Below, one piece after another: positions 12,185 through 24,053 of a DNA stretch of 64,000 nt (position 1 is its first letter; each line of letters begins with the position of its first letter). The notes under the pieces were generated by a model. That model saw nothing but the letters and a program-made list of their open reading frames with translations. It had not been told where the DNA came from and searched no databases. The position numbers were made by a program, and so were the translations under genes. This DNA is from Diplodia intermedia. Taxonomy: Eukaryota > Ascomycota > Dothideomycetes > Botryosphaeriales > Botryosphaeriaceae. The stretch is taken from the NCBI GenBank assembly GCA_021495925.1, contig JAKEKT010000108.1, positions 50,968-114,967 on the forward strand. Direction: 5' to 3'.

Positions 12185-13739
12185 TTCCCTGTGCTCTATT
12201 CGGCGGTGCCAAGGTATGTCATGTTGGGACGCTGGTTGATGGACGGTTGTTGACGGCAGTTTTGCTTGGTCAGCAGCCTGGAGAACGCCCCAGCGTCGAT
12301 CAGAAATCACCGCTAGCCGTGTTGGGCTAAGGGCGAGTTCCCCGCCGTACGCGAGTTCATCCGGATCTCAACACCACAATCGCATTGAGGCTGCATCTAT
12401 AATGAAGGGGCTTGCTGATCAGCTGTGGGGAGGGGGGTGTATTCCGAACCATCCGGAGTTGCTATCAATGTTGCGAGTGCATGGACGCGGCGGATAGAGC
12501 ATGCAATCATCTCATGGCTCTCCGGACAAGCGGGACACAGCAGGTTGCACAGAAGTTGAACCATTCTGCATGTACCTCGGCGATAGATCAGCCTACTTGT
12601 CACGTGAGCAGGTCGAATCCAGGTCTGGTTGTCTCATTTGACTGGGCTAAGCTCACATCTGCGCCCGGACATTTACTTCAAGCAGCTATGTGAGAAGATG
12701 CGAGGGCGTGGAAGGATTAAATATTTTACGACATTCTGGCGGTGATACTTGGTGGGGCCGGACGAGCTGATGAGGGAGGAGGGGCGTGGGCACATCCAGC
12801 GAATGGATACGAGTGGCCACGAAGGCTAGGAGAGCCAAGACAAGCGCGGACGACTCGGCAGCATCATCGAATAATGCCCTGCGCCAACCATCTCTCTGTC
12901 GATTCAGTGGGGAGCCGTTGAGCTGACGTGTGGAACAGCGTGTCATCCAGGATGCTGAATACAAGTAGAGTATGGTGATGAGTTGGGATGGACAAAAGTC
13001 ACGCCCCTCCTGTCCGGACTGAGGCGGCAGCCCTGTCGCTCTGGGCGGGCCCGGGGCGGGAGAGGCGCACGCGGCAAATGAGGCTCAGCTCAAGCACGCG
13101 TCTTCTTTCGGAGTGAGCTGTGGCCGGAAGTAATTTCTGGAGAGTGTTTCGAGTGGCCGCCAGCGCGTCTTGTCGGGCGCGGCAGGAGAGGCCGAGTCTG
13201 GGCGCTAAGGAAAGTCTAAACGGCAACTGCGCCTCCGGCCAATCACCGTCCGCGTCTCTATCGCTATTTTTATCGCCCTCGCTGCCTTCACTTCACTCAA
13301 CTTCTCTGCCACACTCGAAAAACAGCCAAATTCACCCGCAAACCATCCATCTCGATAGATCGCCGTGGTGCACGCCATGCAACGTTTCGTGCGAGCGCGC
13401 GCTGAATACGATGCGCACCATTGGCCGCATCGCGATCAGAGGGCCGCCCAGCACGTCGCCAAGGACGCCGCTGCAGCGGACACTCTTCTTGCAGGCGCGG
13501 CATTCCTACCATTGCGTAGGCCCGGGAAGTGAACTCTGGGCAGCCATGCGCCTGCATCTTGGCCTCACCACTCCTATTTAACGTCTACCAACCGCTGCGC
13601 CCTCTCTCCAACCTCCTGAGCCTGCCTCCTGCACTACTTTACCTCCAGTCCTTCGTTTAAACAGTGCGCGCCAGTTGCCTTCGATCTCCATTCTTGCCCT
13701 TCACTTTCGCTCCCACCCATTTTCTTTTCTCGCGGCAAA
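12185..13739. other. Divergent intergenic region (promoters of TF and GAS gene)
   Basis: About 1.55 kb between the divergent transcription factor and glucanosyltransferase genes. No convincing gene was found. The right part (about 13240-13735) is pyrimidine-rich with many CTTC/CTCC runs, a common feature just upstream of highly expressed filamentous-fungal genes, and probably holds the GAS 5' untranslated region. Confidence 0.5.
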
Positions 13740-15472
13740 ATGAAGTCCGTCAGCATTGCCGCTCTTGCCGGCGCCATCTTCGCAGGCTCCGCCCTCGCCG
13801 ATGTGCCCCCAATCGAAATCAAGGTGAGCGGAACACTGCTTCAATGAGCCCGAGTAGCTTCCCTAACATGCCACAGGGCACCAAATTCTTCTATTCGAAC
13901 AACGGCACGCAATTCTACATGCGCGGCATTGCTTACCAGCCCGAATACAACGCCGATGCCGCATCCGCCAGTGACACGCCCAACGACAGGTACATCGATC
14001 CGCTGGCCGACCCGGACACGTGCAAGCGCGACCTCGAGTACCTTATCCAACTCCGGACCAACACCATCCGTGTCTATGCCGTCAACCCCGAGCTCGACCA
14101 TGACGAATGCATGACGGCCTTCCAGGATGCCGGCATCTACGTGGTGGCCGATCTTTCTTCGCCTGGCCGCTCGATCAAGTCGGACGACCCTACCTGGGAT
14201 GATGATCTCTACGACCGTTACACTTCGGTGATTGATGCCTTGGCTCCCTACAACAACACCCTCGGCTTCTTTGCTGGAAACGAAGTGTCTCACAGGGCCA
14301 ACAACACGGATGCCTCTGCCTTCGTAAAGGCCGCTGTGCGTGATAGCAAGGCCTACATTAAGGAGAAGGGATACCGTGCCATTGGCGTTGGCTACGCCAC
14401 CAACGATGACGCCGATATCCGCGAGCCCATGGAGGACTTTTTCAACTGCGGATCTAGCGAGGACTCTGTTGATTTCTGGGGTTACAACATCTACTCCTGG
14501 TGCGGCGACTCGTCCTTCTCGAAGTCCGGATACGACAAGCAGACGGAGAAGTTCGCCGACTACCCGGTGCCCGTCTTCTTCGCCGAGTACGGGTGCAACG
14601 AGGTGAAGCCGCGCAAGTTTGGCGACACGCCGGTGCTGTACGGCGACGACATGAACGACGTGTGGTCGGGCGGCATCGTGTACATGTTCCACCAGGAGGC
14701 CAACGAGTACGGGCTGGTGAGCATCGACGGCGACAAGGTGTCGACGCTGGCCGACTTCAACAACTACAAGAGCCAGATCGCAAAGGCCACGGCCACCGGC
14801 GTCAACCGTGACGACTACGAGCCCACCAACACCCGCCAGCGCGACTGCCCCGCCGTCAACTCGGCGTGGGGCGCCACCGCCAGCCCGCTGCCTCCCCGCC
14901 CCGACACCGACCTCTGCAGGTAAGCCTTCTCCTCCCTCACCCTCCTCCCACAACAGCCTGAGCCCCCCGCTAACCCCCTCCACCGCAGATGCATGTACAA
15001 CTCCCTCTCCTGCGTCGTCGCCGCCGACGTCGAAGTGTCGTCGTACGGCGAGCTCTTCGGCACCGTGTGCGGCTCGTCGGACGACGCCTGCGCCGGCATC
15101 GGCGCCAACGCGTCGACGGGCGCGTACGGCGCGTACAGCATGTGCAACAGCACCGAGAAGCTCGCCTTCGTCCTCGACCAGTACTACCAACTCCAAGATT
15201 CGTCCGAATCCGCGTGCGCCTTCGACGGCTCCGCCTCGCTCAAGAGCGCCGTCGAGCCCACCGGCCAGTGCAGCTCGCTCATGGCCCAGGCCGGCACCGC
15301 CGGCACCGCGACCGTCACGAGCAGCCCGACGGGCGGCGCGGCTTCCGCGAGCTCGAGTGAGGGCGCTGCCGCCGCTGGCCTGCAGGTGCCTGGCGTCTGG
15401 GGGGTCAGGGTTGGTGCGGGCGTTTATGGATTTGCGGCGGTGTTGGCGGGTGTGGGGATGGTGGTTTTGTAG
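13740..15472 (+). CDS. gel: GAS/GEL-family GPI-anchored beta-1,3-glucanosyltransferase (GH72 with X8/CBM43)
   Basis: Cell-wall enzyme that cuts and re-joins beta-1,3-glucan chains at the outer plasma membrane; 536 aa. A signal peptide (MKSVSIAALAGAIFAGSALA) is followed by the GH72 barrel. The acid/base Glu is in FFAGNEVSHR (about E164) and the nucleophile Glu in FFAEYGCN (about E265). A Cys-rich X8/CBM43 module follows from about residue 395 (CMYNSLSCVV..., with paired Cys). A Ser/Thr/Ala-rich linker and a hydrophobic tail ending in VVL fit a GPI signal. There are three exons: intron 13824-13876 (GTGAGC...CCACAG) after ...IEIK, and intron 14920-14988 (GTAAGC...CCGCAG), which joins LCR to CMYNS in phase. 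Length and domain order match Gas1/Gel proteins with a Cys box. This is probably a housekeeping wall gene. Confidence 0.95.
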
Positions 15473-16208
15473 AGGGGGTTTGTGCGGATGATGGGCATAT
15501 ACTTGACTCCTGATTTTACTTCTTTGAGATACTTTTCAGGGGGTGTCTTTCTTTCTTCGCGCTTGGTTGTAATTTAGCGCACAGATATAATGTTCAGTGG
15601 CCGTTGGATACTCGTTCGCGCAAAGCAATGCATGAAGGTTGAAGAATTGTATCTCCGCGTCGTGTGAAACCTGGAATGCAGTGGCTGCATGATGCTTCCG
15701 TCTAGTGCGTGTCTGTTTCTCGTCCAATCTGCATCGTCGTTGTGGCTGCATTGGTGCCGTTCGGATAGCTGAGTAGTATGCTTATCGTGAATGGTGATGC
15801 ACACAACTGCGGAATCCTCCATGTTTAAATTTCCTTTTAGTTCACCGCGGGTGACGATTCGGGACCGGATACGGAGTTCGCAGTCAAGGCACCCGGCGTT
15901 CGGCATCCGAGTGAACAGCCATGCCGAACGGGCAAGCTGTCTTCTATCGGCTTCGGAACGAACGATGTGGGGTAAAGGTATATGCATATCTGCATATATC
16001 CAGATAGCGTTTAGAACAAAGATCATCGCGACAGTGACTTGTTGGGTAACCGGTCAGCGTCCCGAAACGCGGGCTGAGACGCATCGTCGACCCCGCCCGC
16101 CCGATCTCGGGTGCCCTTGCCCTCGTCCTTATCTGCATCCCGCACCCAACCTCACGCCTTCCTCCACAACACCTCTCTTTCTCAACCCGCAACATCGAGT
16201 CTTGCGAA
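15473..16208. other. Intergenic region upstream of metal ATPase
   Basis: About 735 bases between the GAS gene's 3' end and the ATPase start, both on the plus strand. No gene was recognised. It contains the AT-rich inverted repeat listed at 15979-15998 and a pyrimidine-rich leader at about 16090-16200. Confidence 0.5.
15979..15998. promoter_or_regulatory. Inverted repeat in the metal-ATPase promoter
   Basis: Two perfect 8-nt arms, TATATGCA and TGCATATA, are separated by TATC, about 210 bases before the ATPase ATG. The symmetry suggests a site for a dimeric factor or a TATA-like core element. No assignment to a known metal sensor is possible from sequence. Confidence 0.3.
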
Positions 16209-19200
16209 ATGAGTCCCTGTTGTTCCTCCGATATGCAACCTCCGGACTCTCCCGCTCCGTCCGCCCAATCTGGCGCGGGCTGCGGTGGTAATTGCTGTTC
16301 GAGCACCGCCGCTGAAGTCACACTCCCGCCTGCCGAAGTTTCACCCGAGCAGGCCGGGGACGCGGATAGCTGCACAGCTGGATGTTGCGCGAAAGAAGAC
16401 ACAGACCGCGCCGCGACCGAAAAGAAAACCGGCTGCGCGGACGCGTGTTGCTCGCCTGCTGGCTCCATCATCGACACGCCTGCGCACCAAGAGCCCGAAG
16501 CTCCCACTGGTGGCTGCGCTGACGCCTGCTGCTCCGACAAGCAAGCTGTCCCCCAGGCCGAAGACGGTTGTGCAGATGCTTGCTGCGCTCCCGCTGCGCC
16601 TCCTGCCCCGTCCACCACGGATGCGGGTTGCCAACGTGGCTGCTGCTCCAGCGCTTCTGCCACCCCGTCACCGCTCGCCGCCGATCAGCCCGCCAAAGCC
16701 GCGACGGCCTGTTCCCGCGCCGCTTGCTGCGGCGGCGATGCTCCCAGCAAGAAAGGCAAGAAAGCTCAATGCTGCGATGGTACGGGCGCCCCATGATTTC
16801 CCCTTCCTTTCACCAAATCACGTGCTAACACCCCCCATCTCCAGACGGCTGCTTGGACGAGCTCGCCCTCCGTGACTGCGACGACGCGAAGTGCTCGCAG
16901 GCCGGAAGCGCCGCATGCGACTACCACAGGAAGAAGACGCGCAGTCAGTACCGCGCGTCTTTGGAGGCGCTCGGCTGCATCTGCCGCGCCCTGCTTGCCC
17001 GCAACCTCGAGTCTTGCTGCAACCAGACTGCCACTTTGAGGCGCAGGCGCACTGGACGCCCGTCCTCGAGGGCGTCGTCGAGCCGTGGCCGGAAGAAGGA
17101 TGCTGCTGGATGCTGCTCTGGGGCTTCCGAGCCGTGCGGAGCGAGCAGCGGTGTCCGCAAAACGGACAAGGCTTGTGGAGATGCTTGTTGCTCCGTGAAG
17201 CCTCCTAGCGTCAAAAGCGGTCCCAAAAGTTGTCGGGATGGCTGCTGCGAAAAGCCTCCCAGCGTCAAAGGCGGTTTCAAAGGCTGTCAGGATGACTGTT
17301 GTGATAAGCCCCCGGGCGTCAAAAGCGGTCTTAAAGGATGTCGGGACGCCTGCTGCGATAAGCCTCCTAGCATCAAAAGTGGTCCCAAAGGCTGTCAGGA
17401 CGCCTGCTGCGACGACAAGCCTCCCACCATCAAAAGTGCTGCTTCATGCCAGGATGCTTGTTGTGGCGAGAAGCCCGGTTCTGTCATCAACGTAAACATT
17501 GACCGAATTGACGTTGAACGAGGAGATGTGGAGAAGGAGCATGTCGTCCTCACCGTACACGGAATGACCTGCACTGGATGCGAAACAAAGTTGATGCGGT
17601 CTCTAGCCGTCATTCCAGGCGTATCACGACCCCAGACCAGTCTGCTCCTTTCACGGGCTGAATTTGACCTGGACGGTAGGCTACTCTCGGCGGATCAGAT
17701 TCAGGCTCGACTCGAGAAGGAAACTGGATTCAATTTTGACAAAGTTGCCAATGACGACAAAGAGCTTGAAACCATCGAGGTTCTTGCGGGCGGCGACGCT
17801 AAGGCGTTCGTCGCTCGAGACATGCCTGATGGAGTCGTCAACGCGTCGGTTGTGGACAAGAACACTGTCTCACTGCAGTATGATCCCAAGGTACTCGGTG
17901 CTCGTGATCTGATGGACCACTCTTTCAGCGCCCCTCTGCAGTTGGCGCCATTGCGTCCCCCTCCGTCCATCGCCTCAGGCCGCAAACATGTGTGGAATGT
18001 CGGTCTACAGACTGTGATCTCTGCTCTGCTCACAATCCCGGTCTTGATCATGGCCTGGGCGCCGCTCCCAAAGCATGAGGTTGCTTATGGCAGCGCTTCT
18101 TTGGCGCTTGCTACCATCATCCAGGTCTTCATCGCCGGTCCATTTTATTCCAGCGCTCTTCGCAGTCTCATCTTCTCTCGTGTCATTGAAATGGACCTCC
18201 TCATTGTACTCAGCACGACCGCCGCCTACGTCTTCTCCATCGTAGCTTTCGCATACCTCGTGGCTGGATCACCCCTTTCGACCGGAGAATTTTTCGAGAC
18301 CAGTACTCTCCTCGTCACGCTCATCATGGTCGGCCGCTTCCTCGGCGCCCTCGCTCGTCAGAAGGCCGTCGAAAGTGTTTCGGTCCTATCTCTCCAGCCC
18401 GCCACAGCTGTTCTCTCTTCCAAGGACGGTCAGAACCCCGAGTTGGATATCGATGCACGCTTGCTCCAATTCGGCGATGTCTTCAAGGTCCTCCCCGAGA
18501 CGCGCATCCCCACCGACGGCACCATCATCTCCGGAACCTCGGAAGTCGACGAGTCCATGATCACCGGCGAGGCTCGGCCGGTCGCAAAAGAGGTCGGCAC
18601 GGCTGTAATCGGTGGCTCGGTCAACGGATCCGGCGCTCTACTCGTCAGGGTCAGTCGACTACCTGGCTCGAACACGGTCGCGAAGATCGCAGCGATGGTG
18701 GACGAAGCCAAGATGTCGAAGCCGAAGATTCAAGACCTTGCCGACAAGGTGGCGTCCTGGTTTGTCCCCGTTGTTGTGGCCATCACCATCGTCACCTTTA
18801 TCGTATGGGTTGCTGTGGGCGTGGGGAACAAGGGCATGGGAGGCTCCGAGGCGGCCGTGCAGGCCATCACGTACGCCATCGCGACGCTGATCGTGTCGTG
18901 TCCATGTGCCATCGGCTTAGCTGTACCCATGGTCGTCGTCATAGCGAGCGGCATCGCGGCCGAACGAGGTGTCGTCGTCAAGAGCGCGGAGACACTGGAG
19001 ATTGCGAGGAAGACGTCTCACGTCGTCTTCGACAAGACAGGCACTTTGACACAGGGCAAGCTGAGCGTCACAAAGGAGGTCTACCCGGAAGAGTCTTCAG
19101 GTCCTGCAGCTCTCGAACTCCTCCTCGGCCTCGTCCACGGCAGCAAGCACCCCGTCTCGGTCGCCGTAGCCGCACACCTCGAATCCAAAGGCATCAACGC

Positions 19201-20029
19201 CATACCCATCAACGACATCAAGTCCTTCCCCGGCAAGGGAATCGAAGCCACAACCACCATCAGCAACACCAACACCCCCCTCACCATCCGCGCAGGAAAT
19301 TCGCGCTGGTTGGAAATGTCGTCCCATCCAGAAGTCTCGCCACTGCTCTCCTCCGGCCACACCGTCTTCTGCTGCACCATCAACGGCGTCCCCGCCGCCA
19401 TCTTCGCCCTCCACGACACCCTCCGCCCGGACGCCCACCCCGTCGTCGCCCGCCTGCTCGCGTCCAACATCGCCGTCTCCATCGTCAGCGGCGACGACGA
19501 CGCGGCCGTCCAGCGCGTCGCGACGGCCCTGGGCATCCCCCCCGCCAACGTCCGCTCGCGCGCCTCGCCGGCGGATAAGCGCGACTACATCAAGGACCTC
19601 GAACGCGGTGACGCCTCCACCACCACCTCCACCGCCACCGCCACCGTCATCTTCGTCGGCGACGGCACAAACGACAGCGTCGCCCTCGCCCAAGCCAGCA
19701 TCGGCATCCACATCGGCAGCGGCGCCCACGACGACAGCAGCGACGTCGCCGCCGCCGCCGCCGACGTCGTGCTCACGGCCGGCTCGTCGCCGCTGCGCGG
19801 CGTGCCCGCGCTGCTGGCCGTCTCGCGCGTCGCTTTCAGGGCCATCGTCCTGAACTTTGCGTGGAGCTTCGTCTACAACGTCTTTGCGATTCTGCTGGCG
19901 GCTGGAGCGTTTCCGCACGGTGTGCGCATTCCGCCGGCGTTTGCGGGGCTGGGCGAGGTCGTTAGTGTGGGGCCGGTTGTGGCGGTTGCGGTGGGGTTGA
20001 GGTGGGTGGGGTTGGGGGTTGGGGTTTGA
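16209..20029 (+). CDS. crpA: Heavy-metal P1B-type ATPase of the Pca1/CrpA family with Cys-pair repeat N-terminus
   Basis: ATP-driven Cu/Cd-type exporter, 1251 aa. The first ~400 residues are a soluble Cys-rich region with over 20 CC pairs. Exon 1 carries GCADACCS-like motifs, followed by the CCDDGCLDELALRDC block typical of fungal Pca1/CrpA and five 18-residue repeats ending in DxCC (17198-17470). Next is one HMA domain with GMTCTGC (about residue 430) and a second HMA-like stretch without CxxC. The pump core has the TGEA loop, CPCAIGLA (about 875), DKTGTLTQ (about 919; phosphorylated Asp), the SKHP ATP-site motif and GDGTNDS (about 1129). Helix 7 has N-x6-YN as in Cu(I) pumps, while helix 8 has the GLGEVVSVGP form seen in Pca1-like proteins. 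One intron, 16780-16844 (GTACGG...CTCCAG), joins CCD to DGCLDE. Metal specificity (Cu, Cd or both) is not decided by sequence. Confidence 0.93.
17198..17470 (+). repeat. Coding tandem repeat: five 54-57 bp units (18-19 aa, Cys pair each)
   Basis: Units begin at 17198, 17252, 17306, 17360 (57 bp) and 17417. Each encodes a version of KPPSxKSGxKGCxDACCD, so every unit supplies one single Cys and one Cys pair. DNA identity between units is high (for example the repeated CCT-CCN-AGC-GTC-AAA core), so copy number probably varies between strains. Confidence 0.9.
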
Positions 20030-20546
20030 GTAGGGAGAGGAATGGGAAGGAGAGGGGGAGAGGGGAGAAGCTGAGGGATGGTGGGGCGATGAGTCGGATG
20101 GGGAGGGAGTATTGATTCAACATCGGGCTTCGGGCGTAGGGGAATGGGGAATGGGAGAGTGGTCTAGGGTGGGGCTGGTGGGTGGCCTTTTAGGCGTATA
20201 TAGAGCGTTAGCAGCCTGTCTCAATTGCTTCTGCTACTACTCGATATGCTCGTGGGAGGTTGCATGTATCAGCTGGCAGAAGTGCAACAGTAATCGATAT
20301 ATACTCGATCATGAACAGCCATTCTACTCTTCTTGTAGCGGAAACGTTTCGCGAAGGGTATAACATCACGTACCAGTAAAGGAGCAGCTGGAACGATGAT
20401 TTGGCAGTCGACGAAGATCTATACCAGAGCGAAATTGCAACGAAAACATACAATACAGCCAATTTTGCTGAGGTTCCATGACCAATATGGTCTACAAGAA
20501 AAGCAAAGCGGTGAAAGCTGAAAACCGCAAGAAAGGCAACAGACGT
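20030..20546. other. Convergent intergenic region
   Basis: About 515 bases between the 3' ends of the ATPase (+) and ankyrin (-) genes. The first 140 bases are strongly purine-rich (GGGGAGAGG runs). No gene was seen. Confidence 0.5.
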
Positions 20547-23237
20547 TTACAGTCTGATAGCTGACAAGTGATGGAAAGAGTCGAACGCCTCTTGGGTCAT
20601 GACGTCCGTTGCCCAGAACTCCGCATCCTCCGTAGTGGTGAGCCATCCATCTCTCCATAGCCGATATGCAGCCCATTTCCTTATGCTTAATTGCTCATAA
20701 GAACGAACCGCAGCCCCATCTTCATGATGACCATCTTTGACGCATGTGCCTTCCTGCCAATAATTGCTGCACGGAAACCCGTCTTCATGTCGAAAAAAAA
20801 CCCCGTGGCCATGCAGAGCCGGGTTGATCAAATGGAACCATAAGTCAAATGGCGGACGGTAGTAGCATGGCCCGAGATCAGCCTCGCAGAGCTTGCAAAT
20901 GCCCTTTGGCCGGTCATCAGACAGCATTTCCGGGACCACGATATTTGGCCCCGTAATGTGGCCCACTAGCTCTTCCACATCTTCAGAACTAGGGCGCTGC
21001 TCCCCTACTAGCTCATCGTCAGTTCGAAGTAGATCCTCGATATCAATCCCCGATCTATCCAAAGTCTCGCACCAAATGACCCAAGCCGCGGGCGTGAGAG
21101 CAACGTCAGTTGGAGACCACCAACTTGATCTTTGGAACGAGGCGCCTTGTAATATCAGCTCTTGCAGGAACAGTATCATGTCTTCTGCCTGTTGGCCATT
21201 AAGCCTGTAAGTCCCACAAGCGGAGAGTTGACGAAGATAATGCCACACAACGCCCTCGCCATTCGCGTTAGTCGCTTGGATATCAGCTCCTGCTCTCAAC
21301 AAGGATCTTCCAGTTGAGATCATATTGGTGTAGTGGGTGCTTGCGGCTTCACAAAGAACCGGGTTATTGTGATCGCTGCCTTCGTTGATGTCCAAGGCTT
21401 GGGTCAGTAAAAACCGAACCTGATCTGGATCGGCCCTTGCTGAACGTAGCATCGCGAGCGCCGTGAATAGGGGTGGCGACAGGAACGATCCAATTATCCT
21501 GCCCATAGGGTTGTAGTTTGCATACATTGAATCACATGCGAAACATCCCTTTGCGGCGAACAGTCGTATGTAGTCCTCGAAGGGAATATCTTCGTCTTCT
21601 GGATTCCAATTTCCAAGGAAAAGTTCCAACGCTGTGTTTCCCCGGCTATTAAGTATTAGTACACGATAACACGAACGCAATATAGGTTACATACGCGTCA
21701 CAGTCTAGCGGGTCGGCGCCATGGCGAATCAGGAGGTAACATATGTCGTATTCTTTTGTCCAGATAGCATGCTAGTCTACGGTCAGCAGTGTTCCGTCTT
21801 CCGTGAAAATGGTTGACCGGTTACCGCAAGTAGTGAATCGCCATCTTCATCTCGATCTCCAGCAGCGCATTCTCCCCTCTGGAGAATGTCTCGTACTTCT
21901 TCAGTGTCGCCGTCCCATATGCTGTCGAATATCGCACATCCGTCGGGCACGAGGCCAAAGGTACGAAGTGCGGAAGGAATTCTCAGACCATTACAGGGCG
22001 ATTCCACAAATGATGCCGATAGGCCTGGGAGGTTGTAGGGCTGGTTTGGCGTGAACATGACTCGGAACCCCTTCAGCGAGCCCGAGAATTTGGCCGAGTT
22101 GACCACACATCCATCGCTCACCCACAAGAAAAGATTACCCTCCGGAAGACGAACCGAGAGTTCTATCTCTTCGGCTTGCTGAACTTGCACCTCACGCTTC
22201 CGAATCTGAGTGCCGCGTCTTTGCATGACCGAAGAAGACTGAGACCGCAAGTGGTTCCAAACCTGGAGTGCGATTGGTTGGGTCGTTCTTCTAGCACCGT
22301 ATGGGGTGAGGCTCAGCCCGCCTCGTAATTCCGACACAGCAAGCAAATGCATGCCGATCAAGGTGTCGCCCACTTCCTTCTCCACCCAACCGAGGTCGTC
22401 CATCGTGGTTCCGGGTAGCGAAGCGCTCGCTAGAACAGACGGCAGGAGCCGATGTACAGTGGACAGTGTTGCGGTGGCATCGCTTGCTGAACCTTCGTGC
22501 AGAAGAATCTGGGGTATGTTCTGGAGCAAGCTGGGTTGAAGGGAGTGAATAGCCGCGCGTATCTGCGCATTTCCGTCCAGCATGTTGACATGAGTGGTTT
22601 GTTGCTGGTGAAGAAGTTGTTGAGAGACGGCAGCACTACTGTGAAGCATACCAACGGTATCGTCGCGGAGCTGTGTCTGACCTTGAATGACGAGTTGGGT
22701 ATTGTCATTTGCGGTTCTGACCTGCCCGATCTGGAAAAGGTCATTGCTCCTGGTTGCTTTATTAGTGAGCGCTCTACAGTGCGCAAAGAGCAAAACATAC
22801 CTTCCAATGGCACTCAGTGTGCCTTGGATCAATGCGACCCTGTACCCCATCCGAGAACGTGCTTCGTCGATCATCGGCTTACGCTTGTGAAACCGGAATG
22901 ACTTCAGCAAGCGACGAGAGCGAGAGTCGGTAGCAAAGATTGGCTCGGTCACGGCACGAAGAGTCGTCAGGTCTTCATTGATGCTTCTGACGTTGAAATG
23001 TATTGAAGAGAGGCTCTGAGGATCGATATGCGGCAGGGAGGATGATCGATAGGCGTCTACCAGAGGCCGCACAACCTCGAGTAGACGCTGAATCTCACAG
23101 ACCGTCTGTTGAACTTGACGTAGAGCATTTGGGGCATCCTTGATGGAAGCAATCAGGCTGCGAATTTCGCGGGCTGATTTGATGGCGATGTCGACGAGGC
23201 TGATGGCCGCCGCGGCCGTCGAGAACGGATCGGCCAT
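20547..23237 (-). CDS. Ankyrin-repeat protein with STAND-like helical N-terminal domain
   Basis: About 845 aa. The start MADPFSTAAAAISLVDIAIK is the form seen in fungal STAND/NLR-like helical N-terminal domains (PF17111-type), which oligomerise or signal in non-self recognition. A long central region without a NACHT or other NTPase motif follows (no P-loop GxxxxGK[ST] seen). Ankyrin-like units come next (CAIFDSIWDGDTEEVRDILQ; YLLIRHGADPLDCDARGNTA; RSLLRAGADIQATNANGEG). The C-terminus has scattered Cys and ends in Trp-rich sequence. Exons on the minus strand are 23237-22801, 22749-21825, 21771-21695 and 21645-20547. Introns 21772-21824 and 21646-21694 (the latter with a TACTAATAC branch) restore the ankyrin frame exactly. 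The 51-nt stretch 22750-22800 has a perfect GTATGT donor but also reads through in frame. The role is unknown; effector-like signalling is an inference. Confidence 0.8.
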
Positions 23238-24053
23238 TGTTGCGCGTTGTCTATGGAAAATCAACCGCAAAAACTCGCTAGCGGAAACAGAAGGACGAAA
23301 GGTCTGATGCTCACACCAGCAGCGAATCCTCTCATTATGAGCGCTTCCAGCCTGCATGTCGGATGCGAGGCTGTGTACGGCGCGGGGCTTGCATGCCTCG
23401 CAATGTGGCAGCATGAGATTGGCAGGAAGATAAGCCTTGCAAAGCACGACAAATCCCTGTAACGGAATCGTATGCACTTGGCCAGCTTTTAACCGGCAAG
23501 GCTGACGGGCTGACAGGCTGGCGGGCTGAGTGCTGTTGCTGGTCGTACAGAATCTTCTGCTGCAAGCTAATTTGCTGAAGCGCTCCTTCAGCCTCGCGCA
23601 ACAAGCGATTATCGTGCACGATTTTCCCCAGTAGTCTTAGCAGAGCCGTGACACTGCCACACCAAATCTGCCCTATGTTCACCTTAACAATATCACAAGC
23701 ACTTTCTTCCCACATCGCCCATGGCCAATTCCCTTAGTTCCAACTCTCAAATGGGCAACCAAACAGCCTCTACCTCCACCTTAAACTCGCGCTTGAACAG
23801 CGCCATCACCTCCTCTCCAGGCTTCCAAGCTCCAGCCCGCCACTGCACTCTCCTCTCCATCCCCCAGTCCGGCCCACACCTCCGCCTCCCCCGACACCGG
23901 TATCCCCCCAACCGCCATCGCAAGCGCCTTGACCAACCCCCCTCACTGCCTCCCTCTTCCCACACATCGTCCCCCCCTCATCCGCCGCCATTTTGCGCAA
24001 GCTCGGGTAATGCGCCGCGGTGTTGGCAGGTGCGATCGACTAGGGGGGTATTA
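23238..24053. other. No clear gene; possible decayed 3' part of the F-box-like gene
   Basis: Around 23720-24010 the minus strand shows coding-like stretches in two different frames (KALAMAVGGIPVSGEAEVW, then EEVMALFKREFKVEVEAVW before a stop near 23747). This suggests a frameshifted tail of the F-box-like gene to the right. I could not assemble a continuous product. Confidence 0.3.

Noticed and set aside
13841..15196. 450-codon minus-strand frame
   Set aside because: It lies opposite the GAS/GEL gene, lacks any domain and mirrors codon bias of the real gene.
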